Below are positions 18,359 to 27,793 of a stretch of 64,000 nucleotides of DNA, piece by piece. The position numbers and the translations under genes are program-made. The notes under the pieces are model-generated. The model saw only the letters and a program-made list of their open reading frames with translations, was not told the origin of the DNA and ran no database searches. Origin of the DNA: Burkholderiales bacterium RIFCSPLOWO2_02_FULL_57_36 (GTDB lineage Bacteria; Pseudomonadota; Gammaproteobacteria; Burkholderiales; Burkholderiaceae_D). The stretch lies in contig MESE01000096.1 of the NCBI GenBank assembly GCA_001770855.1, forward strand, positions 1 through 64,000. Direction: 5' to 3'. Positions within the stretch are counted from its first letter, which is position 1. Each line of letters opens with the position of its first letter.

Positions 18359-18556
18359 TTAAGCGTTCGGCATCATGCGCAGGACTGATACTACGTCTGC
18401 AGCATTGACATTGGTAATACCGCGCAACTGGCGTTTGTTCTTAGTGGTTTTCTTGGTCAGAATGTGGCGCTTGAAAGCGTGGCCGCATTTGACGGTGCCA
18501 CCCGGACGTACACGAAAGCGCTTCTTGGCGCTGCTCTTCGTCTTCATTTTAGGCAT
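18359..18556 (-). CDS. rpmI: 50S ribosomal protein L35
   Basis: The protein has 65 residues, very basic, with the family start [20 protein letters not shown] and [17 protein letters not shown]. It is a small component of the large ribosomal subunit. The ribosome binding site AGGA is eleven bases before the ATG and lies within a hairpin (18564-18578), which fits translational control by L20 as known in E. coli. It is cotranscribed with infC (168 bp upstream) and rplT. Confidence 0.98.
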   Translation of the reverse strand: MPKMKTKSSAKKRFRVRPGGTVKCGHAFKRHILTKKTTKNKRQLRGITNVNAADVVSVLRMMPNA

Positions 18557-18563
18557 AGCAAAT

Positions 18564-18697
18564 CTGTCCTGAGGACAGCTCCATATTTAACATGATTGCA
18601 GGTGGCAACACTGCGTTGCACTTGGGTGCCTGCTCTCACTTGTCATGCGGCAGAATCGAGTCTGCCGCTATTTGTGCAAAGCGTCCCTTTCGGGACG
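18564..18697 (-). promoter_or_regulatory. Structured leader before rpmI, candidate L20 control site
   Basis: Three stem-loops lie between infC and rpmI: CGTCCC/GGGACG (18682-18697), GCGGCAGA/TCTGCCGC (18647-18668) and CTGTCC/GGACAG (18564-18578). The last holds the AGGA ribosome binding site of rpmI. In E. coli, L20 binds the infC-rpmI region and blocks rpmI translation. The same logic is likely here, though no sequence match to the E. coli site is claimed. Confidence 0.4.
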
Positions 18698-18724
18698 ATT
18701 CACACGAAATTCTGTTTTTGAGGC

Positions 18725-19246
18725 TTATTTCTTCTTCTTCGGCGACAGGATCATGATCATCTGGCGGCCTTCCATCTTCGGCCACTGCTCAACTTGTCCA
18801 TACGGCTCCAAGTCGGTTTTCAGACGTTCCAGCATGCGCATGCCGATATCCTGATGCGCCATTTCCCGACCGCGATATCGCAGCGTGATCTTGGTTTTGT
18901 CGCCGTCATCCAGAAATTTGATGAGATTGCGCAACTTGATGTTGTAATCGCCCTCATCTGTACCGGGCCGGAATTTCACTTCCTTGACCAGGATAATTTT
19001 CTGCTTGAGCTTGGCTTCATGCGCCTTTTTCTGCTCCTGGTATTTGAATTTGCCATAATCCATCAGGCGGCATACAGGCGGTTGTGCGGTTGGCGCGATT
19101 TCCACCAAATCCACGTTTGCCTCTTCTGCCATACGGAAGGCTTCAGCCAAACTCACGATACCAAGCGGTTCGTTTTCAACCCCACTTAACCGCACTTCAG
19201 GCGCGGTAATTTCACCGTTGAGGCGATGCGACTTATCAGTAGCTAT
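18725..19246 (-). CDS. infC: Translation initiation factor IF-3, AUA start codon
   Basis: The protein has 173 residues (E. coli 180). It binds the 30S subunit, blocks early joining of 50S and rejects wrong start codons. The IF3 N-domain ([20 protein letters not shown]), the linker ([20 protein letters not shown]) and the C-domain ([20 protein letters not shown], ending MILSPKKKK) are all present. No ATG or GTG fits the family start: the conserved N-terminus continues upstream of the GTG at 19195 as [16 protein letters not shown]. The codon at the expected place is ATA (19246-19244), with AAGGA seven bases before it. A rare non-AUG start is the rule for infC (AUU in E. coli) and lets IF-3 repress its own synthesis. 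Confidence 0.9.
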   Translation of the reverse strand: MATDKSHRLNGEITAPEVRLSGVENEPLGIVSLAEAFRMAEEANVDLVEIAPTAQPPVCRLMDYGKFKYQEQKKAHEAKLKQKIILVKEVKFRPGTDEGDYNIKLRNLIKFLDDGDKTKITLRYRGREMAHQDIGMRMLERLKTDLEPYGQVEQWPKMEGRQMIMILSPKKKK

Positions 19247-19465
19247 TGTCGTTTCCTTTAAAAATCAAATAATCAAGCTGTGCAAAAAACGCAAAGTCTC
19301 ACCAATAACCAAACCTGAAAACCAGGCTTTGCCCCTGCCGCAAATTCACAAATCCGCGCGACAGCATACGCTATCGCTATGGTTTGCGCTCAGCCGCAAG
19401 CCCAAATCCTTTGCTTCCGTTTGTTTGCTTATTCGTGAGACTCTGCACTGCGTTCAGGTTTCCCA

Positions 19466-21373
19466 TCAGGCTTTGGTGTCGACGTCATTTTTCAGGCGCT
19501 CCACCAGTGCATCGATCGGCATCACTCCCAGATCGACGTTGCCCCTCGCACGCACGGCCACTGTGTTCGCGTCCCGCTCCTTATCGCCCACTACGACGAT
19601 ATAAGGCAGCTTCTGGACGGAATGTTCGCGTATTTTATAGGTTATTTTCTCGTTACGCAAATCGGCATGCACTCTAAACCCTTGTTTTTTCAGGTTTTGT
19701 GCGACGCTTTGGGCATAATCAGCCTGTGCATCCGATATGTTCAATACGACAATTTGCACCGGCGCCAGCCATAGCGGCAGTGCGCCGGAGTAATTCTCGA
19801 TCAACATTCCGATAAAGCGTTCCAGCGACCCGAGAATCGCACGATGCAGCATGACCGGAATCTTTCGCGTGTTGTCCTCGGCCACGTATTCCGCTTCCAG
19901 GCGCACGGGCATCGAAAAATCAACCTGCATCGTGCCGCATTGCCAAGTTCTGCCGATGGCATCCTTCAACGTGTATTCGATTTTCGGGCCATAGAACGCG
20001 CCCTCGCCCGGCGATATCTCGAAGTCATGTCCGGAACGCTTGAGCGACTCAATCAACGCATTTTCAGCCTTGTCCCATGCCTCGTCGGACCCGACGCGCT
20101 TCTCGGGCCGGGTAGCAACCTTGTAAATGACATCGGTAAAACCGAAATCGCGGTACACATTCTGCAGCAACGTCGTGAATGCCACGCACTCATCCAGAAT
20201 CTGGTCTTCGGTGCAGAATATATGGCCATCGTCTTGGGTAAAGCCGCGCACCCGCATCATGCCGTGCAACGAGCCCGACGGTTCATTGCGATGACATTGG
20301 CCGAATTCACCGTACCGCAACGGCAATTCACGGTAGGAATGCATGTTGGAACGGAAAATCTGCACATGGCCCGGGCAATTCATCGGCTTCAGCGCATAAG
20401 AGCGATTTTCCGATTCGGTGGTGAACATGTTTTCCTTGTAGTTCTCCCAGTGACCGGATTTTTCCCACAGGCTGCGATCAAGGATCTGCGGCGCCTTGAC
20501 TTCCTGATAACCGTTGTCCTGATACACACGACGCATGTATTGCTCGACTTGCTGCCACACGATCCAGCCCTTTGGATGCCAGAAAATCAGGCCCGGCGCT
20601 TCATCCTGGAAGTGAAACAGATCCAGCGCGCGTCCGAGCTTGCGGTGATCGCGTTTCTCGGCTTCTTCCAGCATGTGCAGATAGGCTTCCTGCTCTTCTT
20701 TCTTGGCCCAGGCAGTGCCGTAAATACGCTGCAGCATTTCGTTTTTCGAGTCACCGCGCCAGTAAGCGCCGGCCAGCTTCATCAGCTTGAACACCTTCAG
20801 CTTGCCGGTGGACGGCACATGCGGGCCGCGGCATAGGTCGGTGAACTTGCCTTCGGCATACAGCGACACATCCTGGTCCGCCGGGATCGATTCAATGATC
20901 TCCGCCTTGTATGCTTCGCCGATCGATTTGAAGTAGGCAACCGCCTCATCGCGCGGCAATACGGTGCGCGTAACCGGTTCGTCTTTCTTGGCGAGTTCCG
21001 CCATTTTCTTTTCGATGGCGGTCAAATCTTCCGGCGTGAATGGGCGCTTGTATGAGAAGTCATAGAAAAAACCGTTGTCGATGACCGGTCCGATGGTGAC
21101 TTGCGCATCCGGAAAAAGCTCCTTTACCGCATAGGCAAGCAAATGCGCAGTCGAATGGCGGATCACTTCCAGCCCATCGGGATCCTTGTCGGTGACGATC
21201 GCCAGATCGGCATCCTGATCGATCAGGAAAGAAGTATCGACCAGCTTGCCATCGACCTTGCCGGCCAACGCCGCTTTCGCGAGGCCGCTGCCAATGCTGG
21301 CGGCAACTTGGCCGACCGTGACCGGAGTATCGAATTGACGTTGGGAACCATCGGGAAGACGGATTGAAATCAT
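19466..21373 (-). CDS. thrS: Threonine-tRNA ligase
   Basis: The protein has 635 residues (E. coli 642). It has an N-terminal TGS domain (1-60: [20 protein letters not shown]), an editing domain ([20 protein letters not shown], with the HxxxH motif), a class II catalytic core with zinc ligands ([11 protein letters not shown]ys, and HIF further on) and a C-terminal anticodon domain. The ATG at 21373 has GGAG seven bases before it; the ATG twelve bases earlier overlaps that signal and is unlikely. In E. coli ThrRS represses its own mRNA at a tRNA-like leader; no such fold was proven here. First gene of the translation block. Confidence 0.97.
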   Translation of the reverse strand: MISIRLPDGSQRQFDTPVTVGQVAASIGSGLAKAALAGKVDGKLVDTSFLIDQDADLAIVTDKDPDGLEVIRHSTAHLLAYAVKELFPDAQVTIGPVIDNGFFYDFSYKRPFTPEDLTAIEKKMAELAKKDEPVTRTVLPRDEAVAYFKSIGEAYKAEIIESIPADQDVSLYAEGKFTDLCRGPHVPSTGKLKVFKLMKLAGAYWRGDSKNEMLQRIYGTAWAKKEEQEAYLHMLEEAEKRDHRKLGRALDLFHFQDEAPGLIFWHPKGWIVWQQVEQYMRRVYQDNGYQEVKAPQILDRSLWEKSGHWENYKENMFTTESENRSYALKPMNCPGHVQIFRSNMHSYRELPLRYGEFGQCHRNEPSGSLHGMMRVRGFTQDDGHIFCTEDQILDECVAFTTLLQNVYRDFGFTDVIYKVATRPEKRVGSDEAWDKAENALIESLKRSGHDFEISPGEGAFYGPKIEYTLKDAIGRTWQCGTMQVDFSMPVRLEAEYVAEDNTRKIPVMLHRAILGSLERFIGMLIENYSGALPLWLAPVQIVVLNISDAQADYAQSVAQNLKKQGFRVHADLRNEKITYKIREHSVQKLPYIVVVGDKERDANTVAVRARGNVDLGVMPIDALVERLKNDVDTKA

Positions 21374-21438
21374 TTTTTTCTCCATGCCGGCTGCAGATGC
21401 CAGGCCAGATAAATATGCGGTAATCGAAAATACGGACG

Positions 21439-21467
21439 AAAAAAAACGCGGACCAGCCGCGCTTTTT
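21439..21467 (-). terminator. Intrinsic terminator between tRNA-Val and thrS
   Basis: Read on the minus strand, AAAAAG, CGCGG (21461-21451 area), loop, CCGCG (21451-21447) and a run of eight T (21446-21439). It should end the tRNA-Val transcript 66 bases before the thrS start, or act as an attenuator of thrS. Confidence 0.75.
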
Positions 21468-21589
21468 CAAAATGCAATGACGAAAAAGATCCCGACTAGT
21501 GTCGCTCTGAAACCGGGGTGATGCAAGTTCGCGGTGTCATAACCGGAATGCCTTTCTCGCTCTTACAGGATGTGATTACCAATTTTCGT

Positions 21590-21666
21590 TGGTAGGCACG
21601 ATTGGAATCGAACCAACGACCTCCTCGATGTCAACGAGGCGCTCTAACCAGCTGAGCTACGCGCCT
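21590..21666 (-). tRNA. tRNA-Val (anticodon GAC)
   Basis: A 77-base cloverleaf on the minus strand. The acceptor stem AGGCGCG pairs with CGTGCCT, the discriminator is A, and CCA is encoded. The anticodon stem CCTCG/CGAGG holds the loop TTGACAT, anticodon GAC, which reads GUC and GUU. The T arm carries GGTTCGATTCC. It lies downstream of relA and upstream of thrS. Confidence 0.95.
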
Positions 21667-21768
21667 AAAGAAGCGAAATTATAACGACAATCCGATATTT
21701 TCGCTAGTGGCACATTTCGCCATAGTCATTGACGGCGACTCAACTCTACAATCCGCGCCGCCTGACCG

Positions 21769-24030
21769 TTATTGGCGACGGACTTCGTTCACGCCATCCA
21801 CTTCGCGAATCACGGTCAATGCCTTGAGCAATTGCGCGGTCGAGGAGATTTCCGCGGTGAATGCCATTCTGGCCTGACCTTTGGCACTTTGCGTGCTTAC
21901 CCCGATAACGTTGATCTTTTCGCGCAGAAAACTTTCCGAAATATCGCGCAGCAGTCCCTGCCGGTCACTGGCAAGAACGAAAATATCCACCGGATAAACG
22001 GTTTCCGCACCGGCCTTCCCCCATGCAGTCTGAATCACTCGCTCGGGTGCGCGAGTGCGCATCTCCATGAAATTTTTGCAGCTTGCGCGGTGAATCGATA
22101 CGCCTCTGCCCCGGGTCACGAATCCGACGATTTCATCCGGAGGCGCGGGCTTGCAGCATCTCGCAAGCTGGGTCATCAAGCCGTCGGTACCGACCACCAG
22201 CACACCTGATTTGGCGCCCTGCGTGACGCTCGACGCGCGGCTTTTGCGGGGAACGACCGCATCATCGGGATTGATTTGCCCAATGCCATCTTTCTGTGTT
22301 TCGCCGTCATGCAACGCCTGCTCGACATGACGCAGGCTGAACTGCTCCTTGGCTACCGCGAGCAACAGATCGTCCAGTTTTGGAAAACCCAGCTTATGCG
22401 CCAGCTCTTCCAGGTTGACCGCGGTCTTGCCTTCACGCTGCAAGGATTTTTCAATCAGGCTACGGCCTGTGGCAAGCGTTTCCTGCTGATCGATCGCGTT
22501 AAACCAGGCGCGAACTTTTGACCGCGTGCGGGTACTTGCCGTATAACCGGGGCTGAGCCAGTCACGCGATGGACCCGCAGCAACGCTGCCGCCTTTCGCA
22601 GTAATGATCTCGACGGTTTGACCGTTTTTCAATGCAGTATTCAGCGGGACCATCGCTCCGTCCACTCGTGCGCCGCGACAACGATGACCGACATCGCTGT
22701 GCAGATGGTAAGCAAAATCGATCGGCGTGGCGCCATTCGGCAACTCAATGACCCGAGCTTGCGGGGTCAATACGTAGATGCGGTCGTCGAGCGTCGCGGA
22801 CTTGAGCTTTTCGACCCATTCGCGATGAATCTCCTCCTGACTGACCACCGCGTCGACCACTTCACTTTTCCAGGCCAGCAATTGCCGCAGCCAGGCGATC
22901 TTTTCATCGTACTTCTGACCGGCGGAATGCGATCCACCGCTTTCCTTGTAGCGCCAGTGCGCGGCCACGCCATACTCTGCAAAGTGATGCATGTCGCGAG
23001 TGCGTATTTGCACCTCCAGCGGACGTCCGTCTTCCGCGACGACGACAGTATGCAGCGATTGATATCCATTCTGCTTCGGGCGCGAAATGTAATCGTCGAA
23101 CTCTTCCGGAATCGGAGTCCAGATATCGTGAACAATCCCGAGTACGGCGTAGCATGTCTTGACATCATCAACGATCACGCGAAAGGCGCGCACATCGTAC
23201 ATCTCGGAAAAATCGAGAGACTTGCCGTGCATCTTGGTCCAGATGCTATAAATATGCTTGGGCCGGCCGAACACCTCTGCTTTGATGCCTGCAGTACCGA
23301 GCTCGGAGCGCAACCGTTCAATCGCCGAACTGACGAAGCCTTCCCGTTGAATGCGTTTTTCCTCCAGCATGCGCGCAATGCGCTTGTACGCTTCCGGTTC
23401 GATAAAGCGAAACGACAAGTCTTCCAGCTCCCATTTCAATTGCCAGATACCGAGACGATTCGCCAACGGCGCATAGATGTCGAACGTCCCTTGAGCGTAC
23501 TTGCGCGTTCTCTCGTTCTCCAGCTTTTGATCCGCGAAATATCGCAGCGTCGTCACGCGCGACGCCAGGCGCACCAGCACTACCCGCATGTCGGATGCCA
23601 TCGCCAGCAGCATTTTGCGCAGCGTCTCCACTTGCACGGCCGCTTGCTGCGCTGCATTCTTGCGATCGCTCACTTGCTGCTGACTGAACGTGATCTCATG
23701 CAGACGCATCAATTGACGGATGCCGGCCACGAGAACGGCGACTTCTGTTCCGAAGCGCAATTCGATGGTCCCTGCCGCTACTGCGTCGATGGCCGGCAAC
23801 TCGAACAGCAAACCGGCGATCCGCGTTTCCGCATCGGTTTCGAGTAATGCCAGCGTGGTTGCCACACCCTGGCAAAAATCAAACCGATCCTGATCGGTCG
23901 CAACCGTGGTTCCCTGATATATCGGTTTGACGAATGCAAGCGCATCCATCACGCGCGCCGAATCTTCGGCGCCGAGACTGGCGGTCAGCTGAACATGCGC
24001 TTCGTTTTGCGCTGCGGCGATTGAAACCAT
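21769..24030 (-). CDS. relA: GTP pyrophosphokinase RelA-type (p)ppGpp synthetase
   Basis: The protein has 753 residues. It makes the stringent-response alarmone from ATP and GTP/GDP on stalled ribosomes. The N-terminal hydrolase-like domain has lost the HD motif: where SpoT has HDxxED, this protein has RIAGLLFELPAIDA. It is therefore a synthetase-only RelA and not SpoT. The synthetase domain (about 240-360) has GRPKHIYSIWTKMHGKSLDF, YDVRAFRVIVDD and RPKQNGYQSLHTVV. A TGS domain follows (about 405-470, IYVLTPQARVIELPNGATPIDFAYHLHS in part), and a C-terminal ACT domain (about 670-750). The next gene downstream on the same strand is tRNA-Val; ridA lies 16 bases upstream. Confidence 0.95.
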   Translation of the reverse strand: MVSIAAAQNEAHVQLTASLGAEDSARVMDALAFVKPIYQGTTVATDQDRFDFCQGVATTLALLETDAETRIAGLLFELPAIDAVAAGTIELRFGTEVAVLVAGIRQLMRLHEITFSQQQVSDRKNAAQQAAVQVETLRKMLLAMASDMRVVLVRLASRVTTLRYFADQKLENERTRKYAQGTFDIYAPLANRLGIWQLKWELEDLSFRFIEPEAYKRIARMLEEKRIQREGFVSSAIERLRSELGTAGIKAEVFGRPKHIYSIWTKMHGKSLDFSEMYDVRAFRVIVDDVKTCYAVLGIVHDIWTPIPEEFDDYISRPKQNGYQSLHTVVVAEDGRPLEVQIRTRDMHHFAEYGVAAHWRYKESGGSHSAGQKYDEKIAWLRQLLAWKSEVVDAVVSQEEIHREWVEKLKSATLDDRIYVLTPQARVIELPNGATPIDFAYHLHSDVGHRCRGARVDGAMVPLNTALKNGQTVEIITAKGGSVAAGPSRDWLSPGYTASTRTRSKVRAWFNAIDQQETLATGRSLIEKSLQREGKTAVNLEELAHKLGFPKLDDLLLAVAKEQFSLRHVEQALHDGETQKDGIGQINPDDAVVPRKSRASSVTQGAKSGVLVVGTDGLMTQLARCCKPAPPDEIVGFVTRGRGVSIHRASCKNFMEMRTRAPERVIQTAWGKAGAETVYPVDIFVLASDRQGLLRDISESFLREKINVIGVSTQSAKGQARMAFTAEISSTAQLLKALTVIREVDGVNEVRRQ

Positions 24031-24046
24031 GAATACTCAATACTCG

Positions 24047-24397
24047 CTATTTTTGCGCAGCAGTCACAACCATCTCGACGAGTATTTCCGGTTTCACGAG
24101 CTTGGCTTCAACCGTGGCGCGTGGCGGACTATTTCCATCGGCGACCCATGCATTCCAGACTTCATTCATGCTGTCGAAATCCTTGACGTCCGAAATATAG
24201 ATCTGGCACATCAAGATCCGGGTTTTGTCACTGCCTGCTTCAGCCAGCAACCGATCCACATGATCGAGGACTTCACGAGTCTGCCCGTCGATATTATGGG
24301 TTGTGTCTTCGGCGATCTGTCCCGCAAGATAGATCGTACCGTTATGAATTGCCGCTTCAGAAAGCGTTTTTCCGACGTGCAGCCGTTTTATGTCCAT
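24047..24397 (-). CDS. RidA family enamine/imine deaminase
   Basis: The protein has 116 residues. RidA (YjgF/YER057c/UK114) proteins hydrolyse reactive enamines and imines released by PLP enzymes and form trimers. The family motif is seen near residues 18-30 (NGTIYLAGQIAED) and in the strand PPRATVEAKLVKPEILVEMVV, which carries the conserved Arg that holds the substrate carboxylate. It differs from E. coli RidA (YjgF) enough to be a paralogue class, so no symbol is given. It lies 16 bases before relA and 30 bases after the hydrolase gene, all on the minus strand. Confidence 0.9.
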   Translation of the reverse strand: MDIKRLHVGKTLSEAAIHNGTIYLAGQIAEDTTHNIDGQTREVLDHVDRLLAEAGSDKTRILMCQIYISDVKDFDSMNEVWNAWVADGNSPPRATVEAKLVKPEILVEMVVTAAQK

Positions 24398-24427
24398 GAT
24401 GTTTTATCCATTCAAAAAAATATTGCA

Positions 24428-25294
24428 TTATCCGAGCAAAAATTCTTTCGCGATCTTGATCTGATCGGCGTGTACGAAAGTCGGCGCATGCCCAACTCCC
24501 GCGATCTCCAGCAATTTGGCTTTCGGGCCACGCCGGGTCATTTCATGTGCCACATTGTGCGTCAGCAAATCAGATCCGTCACCGCGCACCACCAGGGTCG
24601 GACAGCCGATCGCGTCATAGGCGGCCCACAACATGGCTTCGGCGCGCTTGGTACTTTCGGGCGTCTCTGCCTGAAATGGGACTGCCAGCTTCAAATCATA
24701 ATGTCGAGTCCACAGGCCTTGCTGATCCTGCTTCAAAACATCCGATGCCAGCTTCCGCCATTCGACATCCGTATGCGGCCCGAAACCCGCCGAAATGGCG
24801 CGAATGTAATTTTCCGCTTCCTTGAAACCGGCAAATCGTACCTCCTGACCGATATACTCACTGATACGTGATATCGCGGCAAAATTCAAGGTTGGACCGA
24901 TATCATTGAGTATCAGTTTGCGTATCGGACTGTCCTGCAACGATGCGAGTCCCATGCCGATCAACCCGCCCATCGATGTTCCAAACCAGTCTGCTTTTTC
25001 CACGTCGAGCCGCGCCATCAACGTCACCATGTCGCTCACATATTGCGGCAACTGATAATGCTTTGGATCGCGCAACCAGTCTGAACGGCCTCGCCCGACC
25101 ACGTCCGGACATATAACTCGGTAATGATCGCACAGCGCAAGCGCCAGTTGATCGAAATCATCCGATATGCGCGTGACGCCATGCACGCATACGAGCACAT
25201 TCGAATTGTGCGGATCGCCCCATTCCTTGTAGGCCATGGCATGCAGGCCGGCGGGTGAAAGACATTGAACTGTTTTGATTTGAGCTTGAATCAT
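24428..25294 (-). CDS. Alpha/beta hydrolase
   Basis: The protein has 288 residues from the ATG at 25294 (MIQAQIKTVQCLSPAGLHAM). The oxyanion strand is VLVCVHGVTR, the nucleophile elbow is GTSMGG with the catalytic Ser, the acid is in VVRGDGSDLL, and the His is in VGHAPTF. It is a cytoplasmic serine hydrolase; the substrate is not known, though its place next to 3-hydroxybutyrate dehydrogenase makes an ester or oligomer of 3-hydroxybutyrate a reasonable guess. The reading frame is open further upstream, but those codons overlap the divergent bdhA gene. The start has no strong ribosome binding site, and the ATG at 25333 is an alternative. Confidence 0.8.
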   Translation of the reverse strand: MIQAQIKTVQCLSPAGLHAMAYKEWGDPHNSNVLVCVHGVTRISDDFDQLALALCDHYRVICPDVVGRGRSDWLRDPKHYQLPQYVSDMVTLMARLDVEKADWFGTSMGGLIGMGLASLQDSPIRKLILNDIGPTLNFAAISRISEYIGQEVRFAGFKEAENYIRAISAGFGPHTDVEWRKLASDVLKQDQQGLWTRHYDLKLAVPFQAETPESTKRAEAMLWAAYDAIGCPTLVVRGDGSDLLTHNVAHEMTRRGPKAKLLEIAGVGHAPTFVHADQIKIAKEFLLG

Positions 25295-25400
25295 GTTTTC
25301 GGTAGTAAAAGTACGGTGCGCATGAGCTAACATTTTACTGTTGGTTGCGCTTAGAATTGTATAAGACCATTCATCTTCATTTCTGCCTATAGAGGACATC

Positions 25401-26195
25401 ATGCAAAGTAGCAATCTCAAAGGAAAAACAGCCTTGGTCACCGGCTCGACTTCCGGTATCGGTCTGGGAATTGCCAGAACGCTTTCCGCCCAAGGTGCAA
25501 ATATCGTTTTTAACGGCTTCGGTGACCCGCAGGAAATTTCGAAGCTGCAATCCGATGTGGCAAAAGAATTCGATGTCGAAACCTTATATCACAATGCCGA
25601 TATGTCGAAGCCTGCGGAGATTGAGGCGATGATGAAGGCTGCGACCGAGCAATTCGGCAGCGTCGATATCCTGATCAACAATGCCGGCATTCAGCACGTT
25701 GCCAACATCGAGGATTTTCCGGTGGATAGGTGGGATGCAATTATCGCGATTAACCTGTCGTCCGCGTTTCATACGACACGGCTTGCGCTACCGCAAATGA
25801 AAGCGAACAACTGGGGCCGCATCGTCAATGTTGCCTCTGTTCATGGCCTGGTAGGCTCGGCGCAAAAATCTGCTTATGTCGCCTCCAAGCACGGCATTGT
25901 CGGCTTTACCAAGGTAACCGCGCTGGAGACCGCACAGTCTGGCATCACGTGCAATGCAATCTGCCCCGGATGGGTATTGACGCCACTGGTGCAAAAACAG
26001 GTTGATGCACGTGCAGCACAACAAAATATTTCGATTGAAGAAGCCAAGAAAAGCCTGCTCGCGGAAAAGCAGCCTTCCGGTGAATTCGTCACTCCCGAGC
26101 AACTAGGCGCGCTCGTTGCATTTCTATGCAGCGATGCAGCAAGCCAGGTGCGCGGCGTTGCATGGAATATGGACGGTGCCTGGGTCGCGCAATAG
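25401..26195 (+). CDS. bdhA: 3-hydroxybutyrate dehydrogenase
   Basis: The protein has 264 residues. It oxidises (R)-3-hydroxybutyrate to acetoacetate with NAD. It is a short-chain dehydrogenase: TGSTSGIGLGIA (Rossmann Gly motif, 14-25), NNAGIQHVA, catalytic Ser in NVASVHGLV, and Tyr/Lys in YVASKHG. The C-terminal tail EAKKSLLAEKQPSGEFVTPE and the closing RGVAWNMDGAWVAQ are typical of bacterial BdhA. It supplies acetoacetate to the CoA-transferase encoded convergently at 26278-27645. AGAGGA precedes the ATG. Confidence 0.93.
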   Translation: MQSSNLKGKTALVTGSTSGIGLGIARTLSAQGANIVFNGFGDPQEISKLQSDVAKEFDVETLYHNADMSKPAEIEAMMKAATEQFGSVDILINNAGIQHVANIEDFPVDRWDAIIAINLSSAFHTTRLALPQMKANNWGRIVNVASVHGLVGSAQKSAYVASKHGIVGFTKVTALETAQSGITCNAICPGWVLTPLVQKQVDARAAQQNISIEEAKKSLLAEKQPSGEFVTPEQLGALVAFLCSDAASQVRGVAWNMDGAWVAQ

Positions 26196-26219
26196 CGCCC
26201 TGCTTCGCACGCGGCACAC

Positions 26220-26255
26220 GTAAAAACGGCGCTTGTTTTCAAGCGCCGTTTTTAC
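26220..26255. terminator. Bidirectional terminator between bdhA and the CoA-transferase genes
   Basis: A perfect 16-bp stem (26220-26235 with 26240-26255) and a TTTT loop, with A-tract and T-tract on either side, so it works on both strands. It separates the two convergent transcripts. Confidence 0.92.
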
Positions 26256-26277
26256 TTCTTGCGGATATCGGATACGG

Positions 26278-26931
26278 TTATTGCACCGCGCTGGCATCGA
26301 GTTCCGCGCCGGTTTTTTCGATCACTTCCTGCGCCGTTACTCCCGGCGCCAGTTCGATCAACTTCAAGCCTTTGTCGGTAATATCGATCACGCCCAGATC
26401 GGTGATGATGCGATTGATGACACCGACACCGGTCAACGGCAAATCGCATTTCTTCAGGATCTTGTGCGAAGTCGAACCATCCTTGGCCTTTGCCACGTGC
26501 TCCATCAACACGACGACACGCTTGACACCGGCCACCAAATCCATTGCGCCGCCCATGCCCTTGACCATCTTGCCCGGGATCATCCAATTGGCAAGGTCAC
26601 CGCTTTCCGAAACCTGCATCGCGCCGAGAATCGCGATATTGATCTTGCCGCCCCGGATCATTGCAAATGAATCGGCCGAACTGAAATACGAAGAGCCGGG
26701 CAATGCGGTTACCGTTTGTTTTCCCGCATTGATCAAATCCGGATCGACCTCATCGTCGGTCGGGAACGGGCCGATGCCAAGCAAACCGTTCTCGGATTGC
26801 AGCCATACTTCAATATCCTTTGGTACATAGTTCGCCACCATTGTGGGTAATCCGATACCCAGGTTGACATAAAAACCGTCCTGCAATTCCTTCGCCGCAC
26901 GTGCGGCCATTTCTTCACGAGTCCATGGCAT
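26278..26931 (-). CDS. scoB: Succinyl-CoA:3-ketoacid CoA-transferase subunit B
   Basis: The protein has 217 residues. With subunit A it moves CoA from succinyl-CoA to acetoacetate, so acetoacetate from BdhA can be cleaved to two acetyl-CoA. The catalytic Glu lies in the [10 protein letters not shown] motif (about residue 48). Also seen are [17 protein letters not shown] and [20 protein letters not shown] (20 residues). It lies 15 bases after scoA on the same strand. Confidence 0.92.
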   Translation of the reverse strand: MPWTREEMAARAAKELQDGFYVNLGIGLPTMVANYVPKDIEVWLQSENGLLGIGPFPTDDEVDPDLINAGKQTVTALPGSSYFSSADSFAMIRGGKINIAILGAMQVSESGDLANWMIPGKMVKGMGGAMDLVAGVKRVVVLMEHVAKAKDGSTSHKILKKCDLPLTGVGVINRIITDLGVIDITDKGLKLIELAPGVTAQEVIEKTGAELDASAVQ

Positions 26932-26946
26932 GTTGTGTTCTCCGCT

Positions 26947-27645
26947 TTACTTTGCACGAATCGTGCGTTGTTCGATACGCTTTTCCGGGTTCGCGTTGAC
27001 CACGATTCGATGCACGAAGATGCTGGGAGTATGAACATCGTCCGGATCGATTTCACCGACTTCAACCAGCTTCTCGACCTCGACGATGGTGATTTTTCCG
27101 CACATAGCGACGTTCGGATTGAAATTGCGGGCAGTCTTGTTGTACACCAGATTTCCGGCCTTGTCGGCCATGTACGCCTTGACCAGCGCCACGTCCGCTA
27201 CCAGTGCGCGCTCCATTACATATTTCTCGCCATCGAATTCACGCACTTCCTTGCCTTCGGCGACGATGGTGCCGACACCCGTCTTGGTAAAAAATGCCGG
27301 GATTCCAGAACCGCCGGCGCGAAGTTTTTCAGCCAGCGTTCCTTGTGGAGTAAATTCCAGTTCGAGTTCGCCAGCCAGATACTGGCGTTCGAATTCCTTG
27401 TTTTCCCCGACATAGGACGCAATCATTTTTTTGATTTGGCGTGTCGCCAGCAATTGCCCAAGCCCGAATCCGTCAACCCCGGCATTGTTTGAAATTGCGG
27501 TCAGGTTTTGTACTCCAGAGTCGCGCAGCGCCTCGATCAATGCCTCAGGAATACCGCACAAACCGAAGCCTCCGACGGCAATTGTCTGTCCATCCTTGAC
27601 AATGCCGGCAAGCGCACTCGCCGCATCGGGAAAAACTTTCTTCAT
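26947..27645 (-). CDS. scoA: Succinyl-CoA:3-ketoacid CoA-transferase subunit A
   Basis: The protein has 232 residues from the ATG at 27645 (MKKVFPDAASALAGIVKDGQ). The ribosome binding site AAGGG is nine bases upstream. It has the Gly-rich oxyanion motif GGFGLCGIPEALI (about 23-36) and the family pattern GKVRNFNPNVAMCGK (here ARNFNPNVAMCGKITIVEVE). The longer frame upstream is not expected to be translated. It lies upstream of scoB in a two-gene operon and is divergent from the PAS-LuxR regulator, which probably controls it. Confidence 0.92.
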   Translation of the reverse strand: MKKVFPDAASALAGIVKDGQTIAVGGFGLCGIPEALIEALRDSGVQNLTAISNNAGVDGFGLGQLLATRQIKKMIASYVGENKEFERQYLAGELELEFTPQGTLAEKLRAGGSGIPAFFTKTGVGTIVAEGKEVREFDGEKYVMERALVADVALVKAYMADKAGNLVYNKTARNFNPNVAMCGKITIVEVEKLVEVGEIDPDDVHTPSIFVHRIVVNANPEKRIEQRTIRAK

Positions 27646-27793
27646 ACCAACCCTTTTCTTTGTGTAAAGTATAGCTGCTTCCAGTAGTAGTACGGCTTTG
27701 TTCGGAACGCATACCAGCATATGATGCACTGCGAAACACCACAATACCGTAGAAGTACCAATTTTAATTCATAAATCGGGTGTCATAAATTTC

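Noticed and set aside
22618..23847. 409-codon open frame on the plus strand
   Set aside because: It is the antisense shadow of relA with no recognisable motif or ribosome binding site.
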